Shown one piece after another: positions 33,236 to 42,690 of a stretch of 64,000 nt of DNA. The notes under the pieces are model-generated. The model worked only from the letters and a program-made list of their open reading frames with translations, was not told the DNA's origin and searched no databases. The DNA lies in contig UQKL01000016.1 in NCBI GenBank assembly GCA_900541695.1, forward strand, positions 1 through 64,000, written 5' to 3'. Positions within the stretch are counted from its first letter, which is position 1. Each line of letters starts with the position of its first letter. A program made the position numbers and the translations under genes. The stretch comes from an uncultured Collinsella sp. (lineage in GTDB: Bacteria > Actinomycetota > Coriobacteriia > Coriobacteriales > Coriobacteriaceae).

Positions 33236-36230
33236 ATCGCTCGACAAGCACGCGCTTGAGTCTGCCTTCGACCAGGCGCTCATACAGACGCCTTGTCTCG
33301 GGCTCGGGCACACCTTGAACCTGCTCTCTTAGGTGGTGCATGTGGCCGCTGTACAACTCAACAACATCGCGACGTCGTCCCGCCGCACCGTAAACGCGCA
33401 TGGCGCAGCGAACCATGTCCTCGCGCGCCGTCTCCTGGCGAAGCCCCGATTCCACGAGCCAAATTGCCGATTGCAGGTCATTTTCCTCGAGAGCGGCATT
33501 CGCTCCCCTAATCATGCAGTCGATGTACTTGGATTGCATAATGTGGCGCATACGCGTAAAGAACGTAGGATTGCAACCGGTGGGAACATACAGCGGGCCC
33601 GCGTAGAGTTGCTCGACCTTAAGACATAGCTCAACCAGGTGAGGGCCTCTCGCACCCATACGGTTTCCCAGGATCTCACGGCTCAGCTGGTCAAAGAGCC
33701 TTACATCGGTCTTAACGTAGTCGCCGTTGAGTCCAATGCACTCGTTTTGGATGAGCACGCACGACTTTCCATCTGGCGTTGGACCCAAAGCTGAGCGCAA
33801 GCGCGATACCGTCGAATACAGATTGTTGCGCGCGGCGCTAAACTCGGCATGGGGCCACAACTCCATGGCAATTGTCTCGCGGTCGACCATGGCGTCCATA
33901 CCCAACGCAAGGCGTTCGGCAAGCGTTGCCGCCTTTTTGCGACGCCACATCTTATCCGTGATGGGAAAACCGTCGCGCTCGGCGCGAAATACGCCAAACA
34001 TGCGCATCTCAATATGGCCGATAGTATCGACAGCCTCAACCTCGCCCGCCTGGAATAGGTGCTCACTTTCGCCCTCAAAGTCATCGCGTAGTGAATACCG
34101 CGACAGCTCGCGCACCGGAAGCTTCTTGCGAATCCTGACGGCAGGCTCGCCCAGGCAATGCATCGCAAGACGCGCGAATAGCCGATACGATGGGTCTAAA
34201 ATCCCCGAGCGATTCATAGACATCCAAGCGGCAAGATCGCTATCGCGGCCCGCAGCGGCCAGGTGCAGCGCCACGACCCAGGCTTCTGAGCCACCGACCT
34301 GCGTCTTGCTAATATCGAGCAGCTCCGCCTCTTCGCGAACCGATACCAGCGACGTATTGCGCAGATACGCCACGCGCTCCAGCAGCAAAGCGTTTTCGCG
34401 CATGTACGTAATCGATTCGTCGGCGAGCTTGAGCACCTGGACCGCGCGGAACTTCGCGTTGACCGGCCGCCCCTCCGCCAGCGATTGCCAACCCTCCAGC
34501 AATAGCCCAAACAGTTGAATTTGATTGTCGCGAACACGCACCGCAAAGCGGTCGAGCTCGCCAAACGCTACATCGTCGGTCACGGGCAAGCCCGCGAGCA
34601 GGCGCCGCGCCGCCAGCACCATACGCAGCCAAATGGATGGCGCCTTAAGCCCGCGGATATCGAGCGCCTCGAGTATCCGCGCCATCTTGTCATCGCGCTC
34701 GTCGGGTTTAGCAAACGAGCCATCGAACAGCTCCACCAGCATATGGTCGGCCTGTACGAGAATCCCCGCGATGTCGAGCTCGCAATCATAGGCTTTGCAC
34801 GCCTTGAGTTTCACGAGAACATTGCCGTCTTCCGCTCGCTCGGTTAGGTGGCGCTTGACCTCGATATGCACGGACAGCATGTCGAGCACCTCGCAGGATG
34901 TCTGTTCTTGCAAAACAGGGTTGGCGGGAAGCCCCAGGTCATTGTCGCCGTAAAAGGCGATAGTGAGCGCCTGGGCTATTTTCCAGGTAGCGGGGTCGAG
35001 TTCGCGCGCCGCCTGATCACCCGCACGTTCGATAACGGACGCCATATATCTTGCGAGCTTTGTATTGCACACGCTGACAGCCGCCAGATACACGCCGAGT
35101 GCCTCGGCGGGTGCCGGCTCTTGCTCCCGCTTTTCCGCATTGATCATCGCCGACGCCGCGCGGCAAATGTCCCCTCCATGTCCGGTCAGGGCAAGATCGG
35201 CCCCATACTGCCCGGCTAGCTCCAACACCACACGGCGGTCCAAGAACGCATCGGCCAGGTCCATGGCCAAATCGCATCGGCCTGCCTTAATCAAAATGCG
35301 AGCAGCCCGCGATACAAGTTCGGGACGGATCTCGGCAACAAGCTTTCGCAACCTCAGGCGCGCATTGTCCTTAGCGCCCAAACACCTAAAGGTGCGATCA
35401 GACGGATCCACGCCAAAAATCGGATAATCGCGCACAAAGATGGACTGGTCGACCATCGAAAGCCTCACACCGCACGCCTCTAGCTCCGCGATGCGGCCCT
35501 CGCCCATCAGTACCATCAAGCAGGCAACGGTAAACTGCAGGTTGTTCTCGAGCGATGCGAGATCGGCCAGCGCCGCACCGTACACGTTGACGATTTCGTT
35601 CTCGAGCAACCCGGCAACATCGCCCTGTCCATACATTCCCGTCTGCAGGGCAGATACCAGCTCTGGCACACCCTGCGTGAGCCGATAAAAATCGAGCGAT
35701 GTGCTGATCGAGAACGCCGTGGCCCATGACGAATACTCATAGGCGTGCACCTTGAGCATCTGCGCATTGACTTTTACAGAATCGCCCAGCCCGTGGATAA
35801 GCAATCGGTTGGAGGGGCGGCAAGTAATAAAGACCCCCGTCCCCGTAGCACGTAAGCTGCGGATTCGATCGATGAGGTCCTCTGTTTCGTGCTGCTCGAG
35901 ATTGGGCACGTTGTCGATCGCAACGAGCGAGTGCGGCTTGTCCTTGAGCTCATCGGCGACAACCTCGAGCTGCATAAAGAGCTCACGTCCAATCGCGCGG
36001 TCGGCCTCGATTATCCGAACCGGCCCTCGCGTGGGGTCCGATTTAACTTCCTGCACGTATTGCAGCAATACCGACGTCTTACCAAACCCGTCGGGCGCGT
36101 AAAGCAGAACGATTCCCGCCTTGCGCCCTTTAACGATGAGCTCATTCATCAAGCGATCGCGCCGCACCATATAGCCGCCGCCCGTCGGCATCAACTCGAG
36201 GTCGTCCGTATTGCCCAGATCGTTTACCAT
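33234..36230 (-). CDS. Large ATPase regulator with C-terminal winged helix and BTAD domain
   Basis: The 998-residue protein is built like MalT/SARP-type regulators. An N-terminal STAND-like ATPase has Walker A YAPDGFGKTS (45-53) and a Walker-B-like SLVAIDNV. A long helical, TPR-like middle covers about 200-720. A winged helix near 740-830 (FGVFRAERDGFPITDK, ARNNLYSTVSRLRSALG) leads to a bacterial transcriptional activator (BTAD) domain at the end. The start at 36230 has AGAGGAG; the frame is open 37 codons further. It stands alone, so its targets are unknown. The 14-bp palindrome at 36465-36478 upstream may be one of its sites. A ligand sensor function is inferred from relatives. Confidence 0.88.
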   Translation of the reverse strand: MVNDLGNTDDLELMPTGGGYMVRRDRLMNELIVKGRKAGIVLLYAPDGFGKTSVLLQYVQEVKSDPTRGPVRIIEADRAIGRELFMQLEVVADELKDKPHSLVAIDNVPNLEQHETEDLIDRIRSLRATGTGVFITCRPSNRLLIHGLGDSVKVNAQMLKVHAYEYSSWATAFSISTSLDFYRLTQGVPELVSALQTGMYGQGDVAGLLENEIVNVYGAALADLASLENNLQFTVACLMVLMGEGRIAELEACGVRLSMVDQSIFVRDYPIFGVDPSDRTFRCLGAKDNARLRLRKLVAEIRPELVSRAARILIKAGRCDLAMDLADAFLDRRVVLELAGQYGADLALTGHGGDICRAASAMINAEKREQEPAPAEALGVYLAAVSVCNTKLARYMASVIERAGDQAARELDPATWKIAQALTIAFYGDNDLGLPANPVLQEQTSCEVLDMLSVHIEVKRHLTERAEDGNVLVKLKACKAYDCELDIAGILVQADHMLVELFDGSFAKPDERDDKMARILEALDIRGLKAPSIWLRMVLAARRLLAGLPVTDDVAFGELDRFAVRVRDNQIQLFGLLLEGWQSLAEGRPVNAKFRAVQVLKLADESITYMRENALLLERVAYLRNTSLVSVREEAELLDISKTQVGGSEAWVVALHLAAAGRDSDLAAWMSMNRSGILDPSYRLFARLAMHCLGEPAVRIRKKLPVRELSRYSLRDDFEGESEHLFQAGEVEAVDTIGHIEMRMFGVFRAERDGFPITDKMWRRKKAATLAERLALGMDAMVDRETIAMELWPHAEFSAARNNLYSTVSRLRSALGPTPDGKSCVLIQNECIGLNGDYVKTDVRLFDQLSREILGNRMGARGPHLVELCLKVEQLYAGPLYVPTGCNPTFFTRMRHIMQSKYIDCMIRGANAALEENDLQSAIWLVESGLRQETAREDMVRCAMRVYGAAGRRRDVVELYSGHMHHLREQVQGVPEPETRRLYERLVEGRLKRVLVER

Positions 36231-36620
36231 GCCTGCTCCTCTACTCGACCATATGGACACCGTAGCTGCAGGACCATATGAGCCACCCCGTGAATAGCGC
36301 GACATAGAGTTTTTGGCTGTCTGCCGGTACGTGTTTGGCAAGTTTTTGTACAGCGAGGCCCGATGGTAATTTATCCCCCGACCAATAGGTCTTTGCGCAG
36401 GTCAATGCGCTTGCCAGCATGTCCCATCCAATTTACAGTGTAGCGCAGTCGGCTGTTTTTATTTGAGTTGCGCAACTCGCCTATTCCTCGCTACCGCCTG
36501 CGACTCTATAGTGGCAAATGTGCATAGAATCTGGTATGGAATGAATCTCATAATTTAGAGCCCACTCGCCAAGCATGTGGCAAGGTTTCCGTCATGCACA
36601 CGTTACGGCCCGCATCCACT
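36231..36620. other. 390-base promoter region of the BTAD regulator
   Basis: The only marked structure is the perfect 14-bp palindrome GAGTTGCGCAACTC at 36465-36478, preceded by a T-rich run GTTTTTATTTG. The region is AT-richer than its surroundings, consistent with a promoter. No gene was found. Confidence 0.5.
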
Positions 36621-36650
36621 AAAAAGGCCCCCGCAAAGCGAGGGCCTTTT
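36621..36650 (-). terminator. Terminator of nagB
   Basis: AAAAGGCCC-type arms (36622-36634 and 36638-36650) pair with one mismatch around AAA. The minus strand ends in TTTTT. It lies 30 bases beyond the nagB stop and could also act on rightward transcripts. Confidence 0.8.
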
Positions 36651-36679
36651 GAAAAGCTATGTAAGATCGCTTGGTCGCG

Positions 36680-37408
36680 TTACTCGCAGAGCGAAAGAGC
36701 GGCCTCGTCGGCAACGACGACGCAATTGGTGTGGAGCTGCAGGATCGAAGCCGGGCACTCGGGCGTAACCGGGCCATAGCACATATCGTGCACAGCCTGA
36801 GCCTTGGCCTCACCGTTGGCGACAACCAGGATCATGCGGGCATACATGATGGTCTGGGTGCCCATGGTGTAAGCCTGACGGGGCACGTCATCGATGCTGT
36901 CGAACAGGCGGCTGTTGGCCTGAATGGTGCTCTCGGTCAGATCGACGCAGTGCGTACCCTTGGAGAAGTGGTCATCGGGCTCGTTGAAGCCAATATGACC
37001 GTTATTACCAATGCCGAGCAGCTGCAGATCAGGGTAACCGGCCGCAGCGACGATCTTGTCGTACTCGGAGCAGGCAGTAGCGGCATCGGGGTTGGAGCCA
37101 TCGGGCACGTGCGTGTTGTTCAGATCTATATTGATGTGATCGAAGAAGTTCTCGCGCATAAAGTAGTGATAGCTCTGGGGATCGTCGTGCGAAAGACCGC
37201 GATACTCATCCAGGTTATAGGTGCTGACCTCGGCGAAGTCGACGTCGCCCTTCTCGTACCAAGCGGCGAGCTGCTTGTAGGCGCCAATCGGGGTGGAGCC
37301 GGTGGCAAGACCCAGCACGCAATCGGGCTTGAGGATAACCTGGGCCGAGATGATATTGGCGGCCTTGCGGCTCATATCCTCGTAGTCTTTAGCTTTAATG
37401 ATTTTCAT
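36680..37408 (-). CDS. nagB: Glucosamine-6-phosphate deaminase
   Basis: It converts glucosamine 6-phosphate to fructose 6-phosphate and ammonia. The 242-residue protein is the short form typical of Gram-positives. ATGSTPIGAYKQL binds phosphate, TYNLDEYRGL carries the catalytic Asp, and GIGNNGHIGFNEP carries the catalytic Asp/His-loop residues. The ATG at 37408 follows AAAGGA. It is followed in the same direction by its own terminator. With EIIA-Glc and glmM upstream on the same strand it forms an amino-sugar group: glmM sends glucosamine phosphate to the wall, and nagB returns it to glycolysis. Confidence 0.96.
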   Translation of the reverse strand: MKIIKAKDYEDMSRKAANIISAQVILKPDCVLGLATGSTPIGAYKQLAAWYEKGDVDFAEVSTYNLDEYRGLSHDDPQSYHYFMRENFFDHINIDLNNTHVPDGSNPDAATACSEYDKIVAAAGYPDLQLLGIGNNGHIGFNEPDDHFSKGTHCVDLTESTIQANSRLFDSIDDVPRQAYTMGTQTIMYARMILVVANGEAKAQAVHDMCYGPVTPECPASILQLHTNCVVVADEAALSLCE

Positions 37409-37680
37409 TACGCGTCCTTTCTCGTACAAGAGAGGCAAGGCTCCCCTTACAAGCACTTGCCCGCGGCCCGCGTCGGCCGCAACCAACGTGTGCGGCCACC
37501 AGGGCGAGGTCGCGTAATGTATGTGTCTCGTGTCTAGCCGCGTCGAGGCCCCTGCCCGTCCACGGTGACCCAAAGCTGTTTAGCTTCGGACGTTTCCCAT
37601 CTTGCCACGGAGGGCGTCCTCTTTCAAGGGCGCCCTCCGTAAACGTGTTTGAATTGTAGGCTAAAGGCCAAAAGCACCAA

Positions 37681-38178
37681 CTAGCGCTCGCGAGCGACGA
37701 TAAGCTGGTCCATCTCCTCGACGTGCTCTCCAACGGAGCCCTTAATGCTCGAAAACTCAACGGAGTTGCACACCAAGATGGGAACCGTCACATCGTAGCC
37801 CTCGGCAGCAATTGCCTCGCGATCGAACTCGATGAGTACATCGCCCTTATGGACGATGTCACCCACTTGCGCATGTACGGTAAAGTGCTTGCCCTCGAGC
37901 TGAACAGTGTCCAAACCAACGTGAATAAGCACGTCCAAGCCATCGACCGTGTTAAGCGCAACGGCATGACCCGTGGGAAAAATCGCCTCGACCTTAGCAT
38001 CCGCCGGCGCGATCACACGTGTGCCCGTGGGCTGAATCGCCACGCCCTGACCCAAAAGGCCAGTGGCAAACGTCTGGTCGTTTACCTCGGAAAGCGGAAT
38101 GACATCGCCCGAGATGGGAGCATCCAGCGTAAGGACTCGACCACGCATACCAAAAGACCTTAGGACTTTAGTGAACAT
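37681..38178 (-). CDS. crr: PTS glucose-type EIIA component
   Basis: The 165-residue stand-alone EIIA-Glc takes phosphate from HPr and passes it to EIIB domains. The phosphorylated histidine is His86 in VLIHVGLDTVQLEGK, and the partner is His71 in FPTGHAVAL. The start at 38178 follows GAGGGGGAGC; a second ATG seven codons upstream is less likely. No EIIBC gene is adjacent, so it probably serves several permeases including the IIA-less EIICB at 7902-9494. In relatives EIIA-Glc also controls other enzymes by binding; that is not testable here. Confidence 0.94.
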   Translation of the reverse strand: MFTKVLRSFGMRGRVLTLDAPISGDVIPLSEVNDQTFATGLLGQGVAIQPTGTRVIAPADAKVEAIFPTGHAVALNTVDGLDVLIHVGLDTVQLEGKHFTVHAQVGDIVHKGDVLIEFDREAIAAEGYDVTVPILVCNSVEFSSIKGSVGEHVEEMDQLIVARER

Positions 38179-38249
38179 GCTCCCCCTCGGACATACCAAT
38201 CAACCAAAATAGCCTTAACAGTTTACCACTTGGCACCCGTTATTGACCA

Positions 38250-39587
38250 TTAGGGAAGTTCGCGCTTGACAACCTCGACGATGTCGTCGACAACGCGCTG
38301 GGTCAGCTCGTGTGTCTCGGCCTCGGCCATAACGCGAACCAGCGGCTCGGTACCACTCGGGCGCACCAGAATGCGGCCGCGACCATTGAGCTCCTTCTCG
38401 GCGGCAGCGACGGCGTCCCAAATGGGCTGGCAATCGTCCAGGCCGGCCTTGTTGTCGGAATGCACGTTGACGAGCACCTGCGGGTACTTCTTCATGATGC
38501 CGGCAAGGTCGGTGAGGGTACGGCCGGTGCGCTTGAGCACGGCCAGAAGCTGCAGGGCCGTCACCAAGCCGTCGCCGGTGGTGTTGTGCTCCAGGAAGAT
38601 GATGTGGCCGGACTGCTCGCCGCCGATGACGGCGCCGTCCGCGAGCATGCGCTCCAAGACGTAGCGGTCGCCCACGGCGGTCTGCACCATCTCAAAGCCC
38701 TGCTCCTTCATGGCGATGGAGAAGCCCAGGTTGCACATAACGGTCGAGACAATCTCGGAGTTGGCGAGCTTGCCGCGAGCGGCCAAGTCGGAGCCGCAGA
38801 TGGCCAAGATGTAGTCGCCATCGATCTCGTTGCCCTCGCTGTCCACGAACAGCACGCGATCGGCGTCGCCATCGTGGGCCAGACCGATGTCGGCGTGGGT
38901 GCGCAGCACGAGCTCGCGCAGAGGCTCAAGGTGAGTGGAGCCGCACTCGACGTTAATGTCGGTGCCGCAGTAGTCGGTGTTGATGGCATGGACCGTGGCG
39001 CCCAGGCGCTGCAACGCGGCGGGCGTGGTCTGGCAAGAAGCACCGTGGCCGCAGTCGACGGCAACAACCAGACCGTCGAGTTTAAGGCCGTCGAGGGTGC
39101 TGATAGCGTGGTCGACATATGCCTTGCGAGCGTCCTTCATCTTGATGATGTGACCCACACCGGCACCGGTCGGCAGCGTATCGGCAGCCATGGCCTCCTC
39201 GGACATGACCCAAGCGCTGATCTCTTCCTCGACAGCATCGGGAAGCTTCATGCCCTTGCGGCTAAAGAACTTGATGCCGTTGAACTCCGGAGGATTGTGC
39301 GAAGCAGAGATGACAATACCGCCGTCGAGCTCGTTTTGGACGGTGAGCAGCGCCACGGCCGGCGTAGGGATAACACCGCAGCAGTGCGGGCGGCCGCCCT
39401 CGGCCATAATGCCGGCGGTCAGAGCACTCTCGAGCATGGTGCCCGAAAGACGTGTGTCACGGCCGATGCAAATGTCCGGACCAAGGAACTTGGTCGCCGC
39501 ACGGCCAAGACGAAACGCGAGGTCGCACGAGAGGTCGGCGTTGGCGACGCCGCGGACGCCATCGGTACCGAAGATGTTCTGGGGCAT
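38250..39587 (-). CDS. glmM: Phosphoglucosamine mutase
   Basis: It interconverts glucosamine 6-phosphate and 1-phosphate for UDP-GlcNAc synthesis. The 445-residue protein has the catalytic phosphoserine Ser96 in ISASHNPPEFNGIK, the metal-binding DGDADR and the C-terminal phosphate loop RPSGTEPLVRVM. It begins FGTDGVRGVAN as usual. The ATG at 39587 follows GAAGGAG. It lies 72 bases upstream of crr in transcription and may be co-transcribed with it. Upstream is rpsI. Confidence 0.97.
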   Translation of the reverse strand: MPQNIFGTDGVRGVANADLSCDLAFRLGRAATKFLGPDICIGRDTRLSGTMLESALTAGIMAEGGRPHCCGVIPTPAVALLTVQNELDGGIVISASHNPPEFNGIKFFSRKGMKLPDAVEEEISAWVMSEEAMAADTLPTGAGVGHIIKMKDARKAYVDHAISTLDGLKLDGLVVAVDCGHGASCQTTPAALQRLGATVHAINTDYCGTDINVECGSTHLEPLRELVLRTHADIGLAHDGDADRVLFVDSEGNEIDGDYILAICGSDLAARGKLANSEIVSTVMCNLGFSIAMKEQGFEMVQTAVGDRYVLERMLADGAVIGGEQSGHIIFLEHNTTGDGLVTALQLLAVLKRTGRTLTDLAGIMKKYPQVLVNVHSDNKAGLDDCQPIWDAVAAAEKELNGRGRILVRPSGTEPLVRVMAEAETHELTQRVVDDIVEVVKRELP

Positions 39588-39710
39588 AGGATCGCTCCTT
39601 CCCAAGTGGGCAAAACGCAGTCGCCCACCCTAGTCGAAAAAGAAAAGCGGGACCCGCCGAGCAATCGGCAGGCCCCGCTTGTACATTGTATCTCGTAAGG
39701 AGATAAAACC

Positions 39711-40106
<396 letters not shown>

Positions 40107-40108
40107 CT

Positions 40109-40552
40109 TTAAGCCTCCAGCTCAATCTTCGTGGGGTTCTGGGCAGCGTGCGGATGCTCGGCACCAGCGTAGACTTTAAGCTTGGTCATCTGGGCACGGC
40201 CGAGGGTGGTCTTGGGCAGCATGCCGCGAACGGCGCGCTCGATGACCTTCTCCGGGTGCTTCTCCATAGCCTGGCGGAAGCTCTCAGCCTTGAGGCCGCC
40301 GTTGTAGCCGCTGTGGCGATAATAGGTCTTCGTGTCGGCCTTGTTACCGGTAAGCTGGACCTTATCGGCGTTGATGACGACAACGAAGTCGCCGCAGTCG
40401 CTGTTGGGCGTGAACTGGGGCTTGTTCTTACCGCGCAGAATCATTGCGATCTGGGTGGCAAGACGGCCCAGGACAGCACCATCGGCGTCGACGAGAACCC
40501 AGTTGCGCTGGACCTCGCCCTGCTTGGCGTAGTGAGTCGATTTCGAAATCAC
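40109..40552 (-). CDS. rplM: 50S ribosomal protein L13
   Basis: The 147-residue protein has [31 protein letters not shown] and [14 protein letters not shown], the L13 signatures. The start is a GTG at 40552 with GGAGGAG eight bases upstream. A leader of about 60 bases before it includes short stems and could mediate L13 autoregulation. It is the first gene of rplM-rpsI, driven by the promoter at 40619-40646. Confidence 0.98.
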   Translation of the reverse strand: MISKSTHYAKQGEVQRNWVLVDADGAVLGRLATQIAMILRGKNKPQFTPNSDCGDFVVVINADKVQLTGNKADTKTYYRHSGYNGGLKAESFRQAMEKHPEKVIERAVRGMLPKTTLGRAQMTKLKVYAGAEHPHAAQNPTKIELEA

Positions 40553-40618
40553 TTAGACTCCTCCATGTACAGTACGTGTTGTTACAGAGATTCACGGGGC
40601 TCTGCAAGTAACGCGTCC

Positions 40619-40646
40619 ATATTACCCCGCTCGTCGCCCGAGTCAA
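40619..40646 (-). promoter_or_regulatory. Sigma-70-type promoter of rplM-rpsI
   Basis: On the minus strand TTGACT and TAATAT are separated by 16 bases, near-consensus -35 and -10 boxes. The start site would fall about 60 bases before the GTG of rplM, giving a typical ribosomal-protein leader. Confidence 0.8.
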
Positions 40647-40709
40647 CAGGTATTTTGGCTCTGACCAGACTTTCTGCACATGTCGTCCATGGGTCATGAC
40701 GTCGCGACA

Positions 40710-41588
40710 CTAGCGCTCGACAAACGCCTCGATATCTCCCAGCAAGCGCTTTGCCTCCTGGCGGCCCTGAATATACAGGTCGAGGAGCTTTGCTGGATCG
40801 TGCTCAACGTGGCCGACCTCGACCGGCTTTTGCGGAGCAACGACCAGTGCGCGGCCCTCGCGCTCATACTTCCACAGATGCATGCGCTGGATGTTATAGC
40901 GGTCGTGGCGCGTCTCGATAGCCTCGAGCAGGTAGGGGTAGTCGGCATAGCGGGCGCGCGCGGCGGGCATAAACTCGTAGGGCTTTTTCTCGTACGAGCG
41001 GTCCTGCGTGACAATGACAACCGCGCGATCGAAGCCCGCCTCCTCCAGCACGTGCTCGATGGGAACCGAATCGGCTACGCCACCGTCGACGTATTTGTGT
41101 CCGTCAATCTCGACCGGCGGCGTCACCAGCGGCAGCGACGTCGAGGCGCGCACGGCATCGAGGTCGAGCACGGCGCTTTTGACCGGCAGGTACGTGGCGG
41201 TTCCAAACAGCATGTCCGTCGCGACGGCGTACATCTCGATGGGGCTCGCATCAAACGTCACGTTGTCAAAGGGATCCAGGCGGTCCTGGACATCATTGAA
41301 GATAAAGTCGTAGCCCACAATAGAACCCGTGGACGCAAACGATGCGGCACCCATGAAGCGGTTGTCGTTGCAGAAAGCCAGGTTGATGCGGTTGGCACGG
41401 CCGATCTGGTGCGACTTGTAGTTCACGCCGTTGAGGGCACCGGCCGATACGCCATATACCGCCGGAATCTCGACGCCGGCCTCCATGAGAACGTCAAGCA
41501 CGCCTGCGGTAAATTGCCCGCGGAAGCTGCCGCCCTCCAAAACAAGCGCGACCTTGCCGGCGTTCTTTGCCTTATCTTCTGCAGTCAT
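40710..41588 (-). CDS. Patatin-like phospholipase
   Basis: The 292-residue cytoplasmic serine hydrolase has the Ser-Asp dyad of patatins. LVLEGGSFRGQFTAGVLDVL is the glycine-rich oxyanion loop, GVSAGALNG carries nucleophile Ser48, and KYVDGGVADSVP the catalytic Asp near residue 180. It resembles YjjU-type acyl hydrolases acting on lipids. The ATG at 41588 follows CAGGAGG; the frame runs upstream without family similarity. It is a single gene between rplM and the repeat-rich region near ssrA. Confidence 0.9.
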   Translation of the reverse strand: MTAEDKAKNAGKVALVLEGGSFRGQFTAGVLDVLMEAGVEIPAVYGVSAGALNGVNYKSHQIGRANRINLAFCNDNRFMGAASFASTGSIVGYDFIFNDVQDRLDPFDNVTFDASPIEMYAVATDMLFGTATYLPVKSAVLDLDAVRASTSLPLVTPPVEIDGHKYVDGGVADSVPIEHVLEEAGFDRAVVIVTQDRSYEKKPYEFMPAARARYADYPYLLEAIETRHDRYNIQRMHLWKYEREGRALVVAPQKPVEVGHVEHDPAKLLDLYIQGRQEAKRLLGDIEAFVER

Positions 41589-41775
41589 GTTGACCTCCTG
41601 CTGTTTCGTTTGGGCTTCTTCTACCCAGTTTTGGGATAGAGAGCGCATTGGTTTTGGAGTTGCGGAGGACGGGGCGGTCGGCGGGAAAGCGCGTCCCGGT
41701 CTCAGAGCAAATTCCGGGTCGCAGTTTCCGCTGAGCTCACCATTCGGAAAGCGTGTCCCGGCCTGCGTTGCCAAG

Positions 41776-42039
41776 GCGCTTTCTTTACGTCCGCGCCCTG
41801 CGCAGAGTTCGATTCTCCGCGGTACGGGGGTGGCGTTGGCGCGGGGTATTGCCGGTCGTCATCCCATCGGCATCGCATCTATATAGGGCTGGAGCTTTGC
41901 GCGGAGAATCCGCGTATTTGCTTCGCAAATACGCGCCGGCTTCGGCCGCCTGCCGGCGTCCTCGCCCGCGGGCTAAAAACGCTCACGCGTTTTCTTTACG
42001 CCCGCGCCCTGCACAGAGTTCGATTCTCCGCGGTACGGA
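41776..42039 (+). repeat. Paired 53-base repeats carrying the tmRNA T-arm in inverted orientation
   Basis: A (41776-41828) and B (41987-42039) are direct repeats with three differences, 211 bases apart. Each ends GAGTTCGATTCTCCGCGG, whose 17 bases GAGTTCGATTCTCCGCG equal the T-arm end of the tmRNA on the opposite strand (42099-42115). B is preceded by AAAACGC-TCAC-GCGTTTTC, the same hairpin as in the element after tRNA-Glu. Between A and B, GCGCGGAGAATC (41899-41910) repeats tmRNA 3' sequence in direct orientation, followed by the perfect hairpin CGCGTATTTGC-TTC (41911-41935). No gene is present in 41589-42050. Confidence 0.8.
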
Positions 42040-42045
42040 CTAGAA

Positions 42046-42081
42046 ATAAAAAGGCAGGTAGATACGAATATCTACCTGCCT
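42046..42081 (-). terminator. ssrA terminator
   Basis: AGGCAGGTAGATA (42052-42064) pairs exactly with 42069-42081 over the loop CGAA. The minus strand continues TTTTTATTTC. It starts nine bases beyond the tmRNA 3' end. Confidence 0.93.
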
Positions 42082-42089
42082 GTGACTTA

Positions 42090-42453
42090 TGGTGGAGGCG
42101 CGGAGAATCGAACTCCGGTCCACGAAAGCCCCCTGATTGGCATCTCCAAGCTCAGTCGCTGGTTTAGTCTCGGACGGCTTGCGCGCAGCGACACGCTCGC
42201 GCCGTCCCAACCGGTTCGATCTTAGCCCGCGCCATACCGATTACGTGCGCAGGAGCATTCCCCTAAAATGACGTCGCGCCGGTGTCGGGGAAATCACCGG
42301 GTTGACGCGCCGCTATAAACTAAGCAGCGAGAGCCATAGGCTCAAAAGAAGAGTTGTTGTCAATTCAATTTGACGGTACCCCTGTTTAACGAGGCGAGGA
42401 GACCTCGGCTTGCTTCCTCTCTCAGAGCTATCGTGTCGAAACCAGTCGCCCCC
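42090..42453 (-). ncRNA. ssrA: Transfer-messenger RNA
   Basis: It rescues stalled ribosomes. The 5' end GGGGGCGACTGGTTTCGACA pairs its first seven bases with CGCCTCC near the 3' end, which is followed by A and an encoded CCA (42090-42092). The T-arm is GGAGTTCGATTCTCC. The tag frame (about 42320-42361) reads (D)NNSSFEPMALAA and stop, ending in the ALAA degradation signal; the first tag residue is uncertain. Length is 364 nt. The 237-base region upstream to 42690 holds its promoter and a GCGGGG/CCCCGC stem, and no gene. Confidence 0.97.
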
Positions 42454-42690
42454 GAATGTCGGGAAAGTCTGGATGGCATTGGGCACGAGCACCCAACACC
42501 CGTCGACTTTTCAAGGAACACGCGGGGTGAGCCCCGCTCGTGGATAGCTATCTTACCACGTTCTAAAGGCGGACAGCTGCTCTATGCACGAGCTGTGAAG
42601 ACCATAATGTGCACCACACTTCGCACTTTTGCTACCGGACACGTCACGTATATTTTCGCCAAGCAAAATTGACCCATCGAAAGGACCGTT

